The position numbers were made by a program, and so were the translations under genes. A stretch of 22,721 nt of DNA from Bifidobacterium breve (lineage in GTDB: Bacteria > Actinomycetota > Acidimicrobiia > Acidimicrobiales > Ilumatobacteraceae): NCBI GenBank assembly GCA_945896935.1, contig CAMDER010000011.1, positions 1-22,721 of the forward strand, written 5' to 3'. Every line of letters begins with the position of its first letter. Position 1 is the stretch's first letter. Below the pieces are notes generated by a model. It was not told the DNA's origin and did not search any database. It saw only the letters and a list, made by a program, of their open reading frames with translations. Below, piece by piece: positions 15,871 to 22,721 of this stretch.

Positions 15871-16575
15871 TTATGAACCTAGATATGCGCCAGCAAGTAC
15901 ATCTTCGCCGATGTCAGATGCTTTGCCAGATACTTGCACTTTTCCGTGAGCCAGGAGAACAGCTTGATCGGCAACCCCGAGAACTGTACGGGCAAACTGC
16001 TCGACTACTAAAACCGAAACACCTTCGGCGGCGATTGCCGCGACCTGCTGATAAAGCTCGGCAACAATCAGGGGAGCAAGACCCATTGACAATTCATCGA
16101 GCAACAAAATCACCGGATTGGTTGCGAGGGCTCGGGCCAATGACAACATCTGCTGTTCGCCACCCGACATGGTTCCGGCGAGTTGCGTGCGACGTTCAGA
16201 CAGGCGTGGAAAACGGGAGTAGGTACGTTCTTCAATGTCTGACAACTTGTGACCGCTGTATGTGGCCATCAATAAGTTTTCACGAACAGTTAAGTTGGGG
16301 AAGATGCCGCGGCCTTCAGGGATCGTGCACAATCCGGCTCGAGCGAGTGCGTTTGCCGCTACACCAGTGACATCGCGACCACCCACGATGAGTTGGCCAG
16401 ATGTGGGTCGTAAGAGTCCACTGACAACTTTGATCATGGTGCTCTTACCCGCTCCATTGGGACCGAGGAGGGCAACAACTTCCCCGCGACCGATTGAAAG
16501 ATTCACTCCATGAAGCACTTCAATTGATCCGTAGGAGGCACGAATATTGCGAAGTTCAAGAATCAGGTTTGTCAT
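15871..16575 (-). CDS. livF: ABC transporter ATP-binding protein, LivF type
   Basis: Cytoplasmic ATPase of a branched-chain-amino-acid-type importer, 234 residues, family length. Seen: Walker A GPNGAGKS (38-45), Q-loop region with IPEGRGIFPNLTVREN, which is typical of LivF, signature MSGGEQQ (136-142), Walker B ILLLDE (156-161), and VVEQF where other ABC proteins have the switch His; Gln here is usual in LivF. The start is ATG 16575, overlapping the livG stop as ATGA, so the two are translationally coupled. It pairs with LivG under the fused permease. The family imports branched-chain amino acids, but related systems carry urea, amides and aromatic acids, so the substrate is open. Confidence 0.93.
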   Translation of the reverse strand: MTNLILELRNIRASYGSIEVLHGVNLSIGRGEVVALLGPNGAGKSTMIKVVSGLLRPTSGQLIVGGRDVTGVAANALARAGLCTIPEGRGIFPNLTVRENLLMATYSGHKLSDIEERTYSRFPRLSERRTQLAGTMSGGEQQMLSLARALATNPVILLLDELSMGLAPLIVAELYQQVAAIAAEGVSVLVVEQFARTVLGVADQAVLLAHGKVQVSGKASDIGEDVLAGAYLGS

Positions 16576-17282
16576 GATGGCGCTCCGAGATATGCGTGAA
16601 GCACCTTGGGGTCGTGCTGAATTTCGTTGGGCGTTCCGTTAGCAATAATGAATCCAAGATCGAGAACAAAAATTCGATCGCACACATGCATCACCAAACT
16701 CATGTCATGTTCAACCAGCAGAACGCCAAGTCCGTCGGCAGCGAGTTCGCGTAGTAGTACGCCGAGTCGATCGCTCTCGGATTCGTCGAGACCAGAAGCT
16801 GGTTCATCAAGAAGTAGCAAACGCGGACCGGTTGCTAGAGCGCGGGCTATCTCAACGAGGCGTGCGGATCCGGTGGGAAGATCACCCGCTGTTTGTTCGG
16901 CTAAATCACTCACTCCAACTTTTTCAAGCAGGTTGTCAACTGTCTCGTCGATGTTTGTGAGCGCCGCAAGTTCGGCGGCAACGCGCACATTGTCACGTAC
17001 GGTCAGTGAACTAAACAATTCGAGGCGTTGGAAGGTTCGGGCGAGACCGCGTTTGGCCCGGCGGTGTGGAGCTTCATTCGTCACGTCAACTCCACTGACC
17101 TGAACCGAACCAGCCGTCGGCTCTTGCATCCCACTGATGACATTAAACAAAGTTGTCTTACCCGCGCCGTTAGGACCGATCAGACCAGTGACTTCGCCAG
17201 CTTGAACATCAAGGTCGACTCCGCCGATGGCCATCACTCCACCGAAGCGCACCATGACACCACGAACTTCAAGAAGTGACAT
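16572..17282 (-). CDS. livG: ABC transporter ATP-binding protein, LivG type
   Basis: Second ATPase of the importer, 236 residues. Seen: Walker A GPNGAGKT (36-43), Q-loop TFQRLELF (Q85), which is typical of LivG, Walker B LLLLDEP (155-161), D-loop SGLD, and switch H192 in LVEHDM. The signature position reads LPTGSAR (135-141) rather than LSGGQ, a divergence that I associate with actinobacterial LivG-like proteins. The start is ATG 17282, sharing one base with the permease stop (TGATG). The C-terminus has the LivG-type IANGTPNEIQHDPKVLHAYLG extension. Confidence 0.93.
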   Translation of the reverse strand: MSLLEVRGVMVRFGGVMAIGGVDLDVQAGEVTGLIGPNGAGKTTLFNVISGMQEPTAGSVQVSGVDVTNEAPHRRAKRGLARTFQRLELFSSLTVRDNVRVAAELAALTNIDETVDNLLEKVGVSDLAEQTAGDLPTGSARLVEIARALATGPRLLLLDEPASGLDESESDRLGVLLRELAADGLGVLLVEHDMSLVMHVCDRIFVLDLGFIIANGTPNEIQHDPKVLHAYLGAPS

Positions 17283-19555
17283 CAGAGCACCACGCCTAAC
17301 TCACGCTCGGCATGATCGAGTTCTTCATCAGTGAAATCTGCGGTCAGACCAATGACGTCAGGCGAGGAGCGATGGACGCGTGGTGCATTTTCGGTGACTC
17401 GTTGTGCCCCAACTCCAAACAAAGCGATGAGCAGAATGAGAGCGATGAGACGCTTGCCCGTCGAATCGACGGCATTATCCCAATCAATTGAAATTGCAAC
17501 AATGAGACCGATTCCTAAATAGATACTGGCGATCATTCGTCGAGTTGTTGTTGTTTGCATAATTCCGACCAGGTTGGGGGTGACGGCAAGTATCCAGAAA
17601 ACACCACCAATAAAGAATGCCCAGTGCGAAATGACGTATTGGGCATCAAGAACCCAGATGACAATTGCGCCAGCTGCTGCAAATGCAAGAAGGTTCCAAC
17701 GATTGGCTAGCGAGCGAAAGGAGTCGGCAATTTGTGACGCGGCCCCGGTGGGGTTGCGGCCAAGAGTGACTCCGATTGTGCCAGGAAGAATTTTGGTGAC
17801 GTTTTTTAGTGTTGGAACAACTGTTGCAAGAACCGAGTTGCCCCCAAGCATCAACCCGCCAAACAATGCACCACCAACAGTTCCGACACCGCCAACGACT
17901 GCAAGCAAGACGACGGGCAAGCTTTGTGTGAAGTCATATTGCTGCGGGCTCACTTTGTCGCCGGCTAATGCGCCTGCGCAAGCAGCGATGCCCGCAGAGA
18001 TAGCGAATGCTGCCAGCTTGGTGCGGGTCAGACTCATACCTAAAGTCGCCGCCGCTACGGGTGAGTCTTTGAGAGCAATGAGGCGGCGTCCTAGTCGGCT
18101 CCGTCGAATTGCTACGACACCGAGACCTAAAAGTGAAAATGCCACCGATGCTAAAATCAAGCGACCGCGCGGCGAATTAATTTCAACAAATGGAATGTTG
18201 AGCACCGGTACTGCGATGTTGCCGCCCATAAAGGTTTGTTTCTGATTAAAAACAAGTTTCGTCACCAAGACTGCGAATGCTGCAGTTGAAAGTGCCAAGT
18301 AAATTCCGGAGAGTCGAATAGCGGGAAGTGCAACTAAGGCTCCGATGAGCGCAACGATCACAACTACTGCGATCAACGTCAGCAAATTTCCATCGCCTGG
18401 AAGTTTTGACATAGCGATCGCACCAAGGCCCGCAAAGGTCAATGGAGCGAGCGACATCTGGCCGGCGTATCCGGTGAGCGGGACGAGCGACAAAGCCACA
18501 ATCGCGAAAGTAAATCCATTCAGGAGTAACAGAGTGTTGGAACGGGTGAGCATTCCAGAAATAGCAACCACGATGGTAATCAGCGAAACAGCACCTAGCA
18601 CTGAAGTGCTCCAGGCCGGAACTTTATTCTGCTCGCGAATGCGCACGACACCGGCCCGCAATCGACTTTGTGGACGAGCCAGAAGTGCGATGAAAAGAAC
18701 GATTGTTGGGATTGACGCTCGTATCCCAGCAATTCCGAATCCCATGATTGATTGGGGGAACCACGAATCATCAGAAAACTGCAGATAATAGGCGTCCAGT
18801 AATCCAAGAACAGCCGCACCGGCAAAGGTCATGGGAAGACTTGTTAAACGACCAATGATCGCTGCGGCGTAAGCATTGATGACAAGTAACACCAGTGGCT
18901 CAATATTGAGCTGCTGTTCGCCAGCAAGCAGAATTCCAGCCAAGCCAGCCAACATCGCGCTGATGGCCCAAGCGAACATAGCGACGCGGTCGGGGCGACC
19001 GCCGTTGAGTTCGGTCAGGGCACGATCATCAACAACCGCTCGCATTGCTACACCCATACGAGTTCGAAAGAGCAATAGGCGCAAAACTATTGCGACCAAG
19101 ATTGCACAACCAAAGGTGATGAGTTTGTGCCAACTGACGTTGATTCCCCCAAGTGAAACCGTATTACCTTCGAAAAATTTCAGAAAGGCTTGTCTTCCGC
19201 TGTCGCTTGGCCAAATCCAATTAGCCGCCCCAATCATGAAGGCAAACAGCGCGACAGTTACCGACAGTTTGACGACCTCGGAGGTGCCTTGTAATCCGCG
19301 CATCACGAAACGTTCGGTGAGTATGCCAAAGAGCGGGCACAAGATGAACAAAGTAATGAAGAGTGCTACTGGAGCAGGTAAATCCCAGTCAAATCTCAAT
19401 TGCCAATAGGTGAAAGCAGCCAGCATTCCGGTCGCCCCGTGAGCGAGGTTGAAGATGCCCGATGTTGTGTACGTGACTACTAGGCCACTGGCGACTACTG
19501 CATAGATAGCGCCCGTGGACAGACCAATGATGGTGAACGTCAAAAGTTCTTGCAT
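17282..19555 (-). CDS. livHM: Fused LivH-LivM permease with C-terminal membrane extension
   Basis: Transmembrane subunit of the importer, 757 residues in one chain. Residues 1-295 are LivH-like (GIFNLAHGATGML near the N-terminus; AMRAVVDDRALTELNG coupling region). Residues about 315-600 are LivM-like (VPLTGYAGQMSLAPLTFAG; RRLIALKDSPVAAATLGM coupling region; VGGVGTVGGALFGG). LivM normally ends near here. Residues about 620-717 add four more predicted helices, then a polar, acidic tail (DFTDEELDHAERELG). The start is ATG 19555, 34 nt after the binding-protein stop. LivH-LivM fusions are known in actinobacteria; the added four-helix module is the unusual part. I see no frame disturbance in the fusion. 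Confidence 0.93.
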   Translation of the reverse strand: MQELLTFTIIGLSTGAIYAVVASGLVVTYTTSGIFNLAHGATGMLAAFTYWQLRFDWDLPAPVALFITLFILCPLFGILTERFVMRGLQGTSEVVKLSVTVALFAFMIGAANWIWPSDSGRQAFLKFFEGNTVSLGGINVSWHKLITFGCAILVAIVLRLLLFRTRMGVAMRAVVDDRALTELNGGRPDRVAMFAWAISAMLAGLAGILLAGEQQLNIEPLVLLVINAYAAAIIGRLTSLPMTFAGAAVLGLLDAYYLQFSDDSWFPQSIMGFGIAGIRASIPTIVLFIALLARPQSRLRAGVVRIREQNKVPAWSTSVLGAVSLITIVVAISGMLTRSNTLLLLNGFTFAIVALSLVPLTGYAGQMSLAPLTFAGLGAIAMSKLPGDGNLLTLIAVVVIVALIGALVALPAIRLSGIYLALSTAAFAVLVTKLVFNQKQTFMGGNIAVPVLNIPFVEINSPRGRLILASVAFSLLGLGVVAIRRSRLGRRLIALKDSPVAAATLGMSLTRTKLAAFAISAGIAACAGALAGDKVSPQQYDFTQSLPVVLLAVVGGVGTVGGALFGGLMLGGNSVLATVVPTLKNVTKILPGTIGVTLGRNPTGAASQIADSFRSLANRWNLLAFAAAGAIVIWVLDAQYVISHWAFFIGGVFWILAVTPNLVGIMQTTTTRRMIASIYLGIGLIVAISIDWDNAVDSTGKRLIALILLIALFGVGAQRVTENAPRVHRSSPDVIGLTADFTDEELDHAERELGVVL

Positions 19556-19589
19556 CAGTGGTCAGTTCGCTTCATCTCTGATTGGTTGC

Positions 19590-21074
19590 TCAGTTAGGAC
19601 GAGTTGGATCAACACCGGAGGTGACGTCACCAAAATCGCCCACAATTTCGACTGCACCCTTGTCATCACAGTGCCAGCCACCACCGTTATCGTCGGCTGA
19701 ACCAATTTCTGGATAGATACGAGTCCACATGCCGCCCTTGACTCCCATGATGGCACCGCACTTAGGCGCAGTCTTGGCAGCGGGGTTTGTCTCACTGTGC
19801 AGACCGCCACCAGTCCAAGAAGTGATCTTCATACCTTCGGCCAAAACACATTCGCGTTCAAGAATATTGTTGTTGACATCAAGACACGAGTTGGCCGCAG
19901 TGGCAAACATGAGAAGAGCCGAAGTCGCCTGCAGACCAAGTCCTGCAACTCGACCTTCTGGGTTGTAAGTCGCCATCATGTCTAAGTAAGAAGCCATTCC
20001 TGGGAAAAGATCTGCTTCCTCAAACGGTGCGTACATTGTCCGGGCCAAGAATCCTTCACTTGATTCACCATTTCCGGGAGCGGTCATGACCTCGGTGTAA
20101 AAGTTGGCATCGTTTAACACCACTTCGGGCACGTAACCAACCTCGCGCATTGCCTTGTAGAGCAGAACGAAGCTGCCGTCGCTACCAACGAATGTCATGT
20201 AGGTGATTCCCTTGCTCTTCATTTGTTGAACAAATGGTGTCCAGTTGGCTTCACCGGCAGGGTTGTAGGGAATGTACACAGGTTCACCAAATCCACCGAC
20301 AGCTTTCATAGTGGCTCCTAACTGATCGGCCACGCTTTTTGTGGTGAGGAAATCTCCGTACAGAATGGCAACTTTTTTGATCGACTCGGGATAGGTGGCC
20401 TTGGCCCAGTTCAGCCATTGCGCCGGCTTTTCGTTAGCTGGGTTGGGAATCGGTTGAATCTTTCCGTTGGCCATTGATGCGGTAGCAGTGACTGCGTAGC
20501 CTGAGAACGAAATCATTCCACATTCGTGGAAACGTGGATACATCTGGTCATCAAAGACCCAGCCACCTCCGGCCATTGCGAACACTTCACTACAAGCCCG
20601 TTCCATTGCTGGCGGAACAGCAAAAAGCTTTCCGTCAAGATCGACAACTTCTAAAGGCAGACCACGGATGCCGCCCTGGGCATTACACCAACCGGCAAAA
20701 GCCTTGGCCGCATCGAGCATTTCAATCGTGAGTCCGGGGGCGCCTTCGTAACCATGGTCGTTGGCAGTACCGAGCTTGATGGTGTCGCCGCCATTTTGTC
20801 CATCAGCAATTGTCGGCACGCCTGCGTCAGTTGCGGGTCCACACGGGCTCGCCATTGTTCCGAACATGGGGCCAGTCGGTGCATCGGTCGTGACGGGTGC
20901 ATCGGTGCCTGCTGGTGCATCTGTCGCAGCAGGAGCGGCGGTTGCAGGTGCTGCGGTTGGCGCAGAGTTGTCGGCGGTTCGATTCGAGCAACCAACGGTT
21001 GCGAGTGCGACCAAGGTGATCGCTGCGAGTGAGCGACCAAAGTTCAGTGGCCCAAATTTCGAAGAATGAGTCAT
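19590..21074 (-). CDS. ABC transporter substrate-binding lipoprotein, type 1 periplasmic-binding fold
   Basis: Exported binding protein of 494 residues that delivers substrate to the LivHM permease. Seen: a signal peptide ending in lipobox ATVGC with C29 as the lipidated Cys, then an Ala/Pro/Thr-rich tether (about 31-70) with three TDAP units. The ligand domain follows from about 72, with IKLGTANDHG, FAGWCNAQGGIRG and VAILYGDFLTT matching the Leu/Ile/Val-binding family pattern. The mature part has eight further cysteines (SPCGP, GWCNA, RACSE, HECGM, NSCLD, RECVL, PKCGA, WHCDD), suggesting disulfides. The start is ATG 21074 with AGGGGG 5 nt upstream. It is the first gene of the importer operon. 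The ligand cannot be read from the sequence. Confidence 0.92.
   Translation of the reverse strand: MTHSSKFGPLNFGRSLAAITLVALATVGCSNRTADNSAPTAAPATAAPAATDAPAGTDAPVTTDAPTGPMFGTMASPCGPATDAGVPTIADGQNGGDTIKLGTANDHGYEGAPGLTIEMLDAAKAFAGWCNAQGGIRGLPLEVVDLDGKLFAVPPAMERACSEVFAMAGGGWVFDDQMYPRFHECGMISFSGYAVTATASMANGKIQPIPNPANEKPAQWLNWAKATYPESIKKVAILYGDFLTTKSVADQLGATMKAVGGFGEPVYIPYNPAGEANWTPFVQQMKSKGITYMTFVGSDGSFVLLYKAMREVGYVPEVVLNDANFYTEVMTAPGNGESSEGFLARTMYAPFEEADLFPGMASYLDMMATYNPEGRVAGLGLQATSALLMFATAANSCLDVNNNILERECVLAEGMKITSWTGGGLHSETNPAAKTAPKCGAIMGVKGGMWTRIYPEIGSADDNGGGWHCDDKGAVEIVGDFGDVTSGVDPTRPN
20878..20921. repeat. 18-bp periodic repeat in the lipoprotein tether
   Basis: GGTGCATC occurs at 20878, 20896 and 20914 (exact 18-bp period). 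It encodes the TDAP units of the disordered linker between the lipid anchor and the binding domain. Slippage could change tether length. Confidence 0.7.
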
Positions 21075-21079
21075 GTCTT

Positions 21080-21085
21080 CCCCCT
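21080..21085 (-). promoter_or_regulatory. Ribosome binding site of the binding-protein gene
   Basis: Minus-strand AGGGGG, 5 nt before ATG 21074. It shows this gene has a leader, unlike many neighbours. Confidence 0.65.
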
Positions 21086-21100
21086 ACGACATCGGCATCC

Positions 21101-21141
21101 CCTTGACCCGACGTCATTGTTGACACTAGCAACCTTGACCC
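21101..21141. promoter_or_regulatory. Repeated CCTTGACCC boxes in the divergent control region
   Basis: CCTTGACCC occurs at 21101-21109 and 21133-21141, 32 bp apart (about three helical turns), with TTGACA at 21120-21125 between them. On the minus strand, TAGTGT (21123-21128) could be a -10 for the importer operon. On the plus strand the TTGACC at 21135-21140 with GAATTT 17 nt later could be a promoter for the DUF35 genes. Function is unproven. Confidence 0.35.
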
Positions 21142-21189
21142 AAAGTAGAAAGAGGGAGAATTTAAAACAAGAGCACGAGAATCGGCGTG

Positions 21190-21203
21190 TCGATAAGTAT
21201 CGA
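21190..21203 (+). promoter_or_regulatory. Perfect dyad upstream of the DUF35/thiolase operon
   Basis: TCGATA and TATCGA flank AG, a 14-bp perfect dyad 24 nt before GTG 21228. It could be a repressor operator. A CATGCT hexamer (21214-21219) 8 nt before the GTG may be a weak -10, which would put the dyad over the -35 region. Confidence 0.4.
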
Positions 21204-21227
21204 GCTGTTGAGGCATGCTAAAAAAGT

Positions 21228-21704
21228 GTGGTGTCTGGAACTACATCTCATTCGATGGTGGGCGATGTCTTTGTTGCGCCACTAGAAGTCGCTTTTCCTT
21301 ATAAACGAACAGTCGGAACATTGCTTTCGCGGTTCTTCACTTCGTTGTCCGAATGTCGACTCGAGGGAACTCGTGGGTCCGATGGGCGGGTGTACTTTCC
21401 GCCGGCCGAGTTTGATCCGGTGACTGGCGCCCAATTGACCGAATGGGTCTCACTATCCGATACTGGAACTGTGTCGACCTGGGCTTGGCAGTCAACCCCC
21501 GTGGAGGGTCAGCCATTGAGCCACCCTTTCGCTTGGGCATTGATCACAATTGACGGGGCCGATGTACCGATGTTGCACGCAGTCGATGCCGGTTCGCCCG
21601 ACAATATCGCGATTGGCACGAAAGTAAAAGTGCGTTGGGCGCAAGATCGACCCGGCGGCGTCACCGACATTGCCTGTTTCGACATTGTGGGAGGTGCGTC
21701 ATGA
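21228..21704 (+). CDS. DUF35 OB-fold protein with degenerate zinc ribbon
   Basis: Acyl-CoA-associated DUF35 family, 158 residues. Members pair with thiolase-like or dehydratase partners in CoA-ester metabolism. Seen: ECRLEGTRG, then VYFPP (55-59), the family hallmark between zinc-ribbon halves, then an OB fold (GTVSTWAWQ; HPFAWALITIDGAD; GTKVKVRW). The four ribbon cysteines are gone: RGSDG and DPVTG stand where the companion protein has RCPSC and CPKC. The start is GTG 21228; GTG 21231 and ATG 21255 are alternatives and no Shine-Dalgarno sequence is seen. Its stop overlaps the next ATG (ATGA), so the two DUF35 proteins are probably made in equal amounts and may form one complex. Confidence 0.85.
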   Translation: MVSGTTSHSMVGDVFVAPLEVAFPYKRTVGTLLSRFFTSLSECRLEGTRGSDGRVYFPPAEFDPVTGAQLTEWVSLSDTGTVSTWAWQSTPVEGQPLSHPFAWALITIDGADVPMLHAVDAGSPDNIAIGTKVKVRWAQDRPGGVTDIACFDIVGGAS

Positions 21705-22198
21705 GTGAAGCCGATGGATTGGTGCGACTTCGTCAACCAATTGGCGTGACCTACAACTGGTCGGCCGGTCCAAATGCGACGAGCCACCTCGCAGGTTTGA
21801 TGGCAGGCAAGTTCATCGGTAAGCGGTGTCCAAGTTGCACGCTTGTGTACTTCCCACCGCGCAACGGCGTGTGCCCGAAGTGCGCAAAAATTTTGGCGGG
21901 TGATGTTGAGGTTGGACCGAGGGGAACGATCACGACTTTCTGCATCGTCAACGTTCCGTTCTTGGGACAAAAAATTAAGTTGCCGTACGTGGCTGCGCAA
22001 ATTTTGCTTGACGGTGCTGACATTTCGATGCAGCACCTCATTCAAGAATGCGAAGCCGAAGATGTTCGTATCGGAATGCGGGTTGAACCAGTGTGGAAAG
22101 ACAAATCTGAGTGGGGTCCTAGTTTGGAAAACATTCAACACTTTCGTCCCACTGGTGAACCAGATCGCGTGATGGGCGCAGAGTCGGGAGCAAGCTGA
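21701..22198 (+). CDS. DUF35 OB-fold protein with intact zinc ribbon
   Basis: 165 residues. A rubredoxin-like zinc ribbon with C43, C46, C58 and C61 (CPSC and CPKC around VYFPP) is followed by an OB fold (GTITTFCIVNVPF; LPYVAAQILLDGAD; GMRVEPVWKD). This is the standard DUF35 architecture of accessory subunits that dock to thiolase/lipid-transfer proteins; in steroid degradation DUF35 chains bind partners such as Ltp2. The start is ATG 21701, overlapping the previous stop by 4 nt; the 22 extra upstream in-frame residues from 21635 are Arg/His-rich shadow sequence. Its TGA shares one base with the thiolase ATG (TGATG). The three genes form a tightly coupled operon. Confidence 0.9.
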   Translation: MSEADGLVRLRQPIGVTYNWSAGPNATSHLAGLMAGKFIGKRCPSCTLVYFPPRNGVCPKCAKILAGDVEVGPRGTITTFCIVNVPFLGQKIKLPYVAAQILLDGADISMQHLIQECEAEDVRIGMRVEPVWKDKSEWGPSLENIQHFRPTGEPDRVMGAESGAS

Positions 22199-22721
22199 TG
22201 GCGCTACGAGATATTGCAATCGTCGGGACAGCTCAACGTCCGAGCGAAGTAAATAGCACATTCACTTCAGTCGAAATTCTGTTGCCAGTGATTCAACAGT
22301 TGCTTGACAAAGTCGGAATCGAACGCAGTGAAATCGGCTTTTGGTGCCACGGATCGTGTGACTACATGAGTGGTCAGCCGTTTAGCTTCGTTGCCGCAGT
22401 TGATGCAATCGGTGCTTGGCCGCCGATTATTGAAAGCCACGTTGAAGCCGATGGTGCCTTTGCTTTGTATGAAGCATGGGTGAAAATTCAAACTGGCGAA
22501 GTTGATGTTGCTCTTGTTTTCTCCAATGGAAAATCAACATCAGGTCCAATCGACCAGATTTTGAGTTTGCAAACCGACCCGTACATGGTGGCGCCGCTCA
22601 AGCCCGGTTTCGATGCGTTGGCTGCACTGCAAGCCCGTGCATGTCTCGAAGCTGGCGTTGTCACTGAACGACAGATGGCCGAAGTTGCTGCTCGAAGCCG
22701 ACGTGATGCGCATAACAACGC
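22198..22721 (+). CDS. Thiolase-like lipid-transfer protein, partial (C-terminus outside window)
   Basis: N-terminal 174 residues of a thiolase-fold protein (full family length is about 350-400). Seen: MALRDIAIVGTAQRP, the usual thiolase N-terminus; EILLPVIQQLLDKVGIERSE; then SHVEADGAFALYEAW (80-94) where thiolases have the nucleophilic Cys in a CxSG motif. Glu83 occupies the Cys position. It is followed by the VALVFSNGKST strand and the usual insertion. This matches the Cys-less ltp/SCP-x-like group, to which mycobacterial lipid-transfer proteins near DUF35 genes belong. Such proteins may act as retro-aldolases or other CoA-ester enzymes rather than thiolases. The catalytic His/Cys region lies beyond the window, so activity is open. 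Confidence 0.87.
   Translation, partial: MALRDIAIVGTAQRPSEVNSTFTSVEILLPVIQQLLDKVGIERSEIGFWCHGSCDYMSGQPFSFVAAVDAIGAWPPIIESHVEADGAFALYEAWVKIQTGEVDVALVFSNGKSTSGPIDQILSLQTDPYMVAPLKPGFDALAALQARACLEAGVVTERQMAEVAARSRRDAHNN

Noticed and set aside
15603..16370. 255-codon plus-strand frame over the two-TM gene and livF
   Set aside because: It crosses two genes and the tandem repeat in antisense, and the translation is Arg-rich without motifs.
17574..18245. 223-codon plus-strand frame inside livHM
   Set aside because: Antisense to a conserved LivM region; no homology-like pattern.
21509..22261. 250-codon minus-strand open frame across the DUF35 genes
   Set aside because: It is antisense to three well-supported, overlapping genes; its translation is low in recognisable motifs and rich in Arg, His and Ser as expected for a shadow frame.
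1..22721. tRNA, rRNA, CRISPR array, insertion sequence or prophage
   Set aside because: I looked for conserved tRNA and rRNA segments, regular spacer-repeat arrays and transposase or phage motifs on both strands and found none.

Overview
The window looks like a gene-dense chromosomal segment of an actinobacterium, probably class Acidimicrobiia. That placement rests on protein character: an actinobacterial-type ValS (WDDNGLPTERR motif), an sdhC-A-B operon with a b558-type cytochrome, a fused LivH-LivM permease, and a DUF35/lipid-transfer-thiolase operon. The base composition looks close to balanced, which is low for that class and would fit a streamlined aquatic lineage. The assignment is inference; no rRNA is present. 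I see no tRNA, CRISPR array, insertion sequence or phage gene.

Layout. (1) 1-4475: valS (partial, minus) and cysS (plus) diverge from a 50-bp gap, and a 12-TM MFS exporter follows cysS. (2) 4484-8016, minus strand: hppA (proton-pumping pyrophosphatase), then a strong hairpin, then a DedA-family membrane protein and a small SCP2-like protein. (3) 8285-11788: sdhC-sdhA-sdhB, succinate dehydrogenase. (4) 11785-13947, minus: a GH2 glycosidase whose stop codon interlocks with the sdhB stop. (5) 14015-15433: a MoxR/ChlI-type AAA+ ATPase without its usual VWA partner. (6) 15437-21074, minus: a branched-chain-amino-acid-type ABC importer operon (lipoprotein binding protein, fused LivHM permease with an extra C-terminal membrane module, LivG, LivF) and a two-TM small protein at its end. 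(7) 21228-22721, plus and divergent from the importer: two DUF35 OB-fold proteins and a thiolase-like protein with the catalytic Cys replaced, cut by the window end. This set resembles mycobacterial ltp/DUF35 loci for CoA-ester side-chain metabolism.

How the genes fit. HppA and SDH serve membrane energetics. The importer and the divergent DUF35/thiolase genes could form an uptake-plus-CoA-catabolism module for an unknown carboxylic or lipid-like compound; this rests on adjacency only. Many genes carry a TANNNT-like -10 hexamer 6-9 nt before the start codon with no Shine-Dalgarno sequence, which points to leaderless transcripts. Others (hppA, sdhA, the binding protein) have clear ribosome binding sites. 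Convergent genes end within -4 to +8 nt of each other. The longest stretch without a gene is 268 nt (8017-8284); it holds the hppA leader and promoter and a perfect dyad ahead of sdhC.
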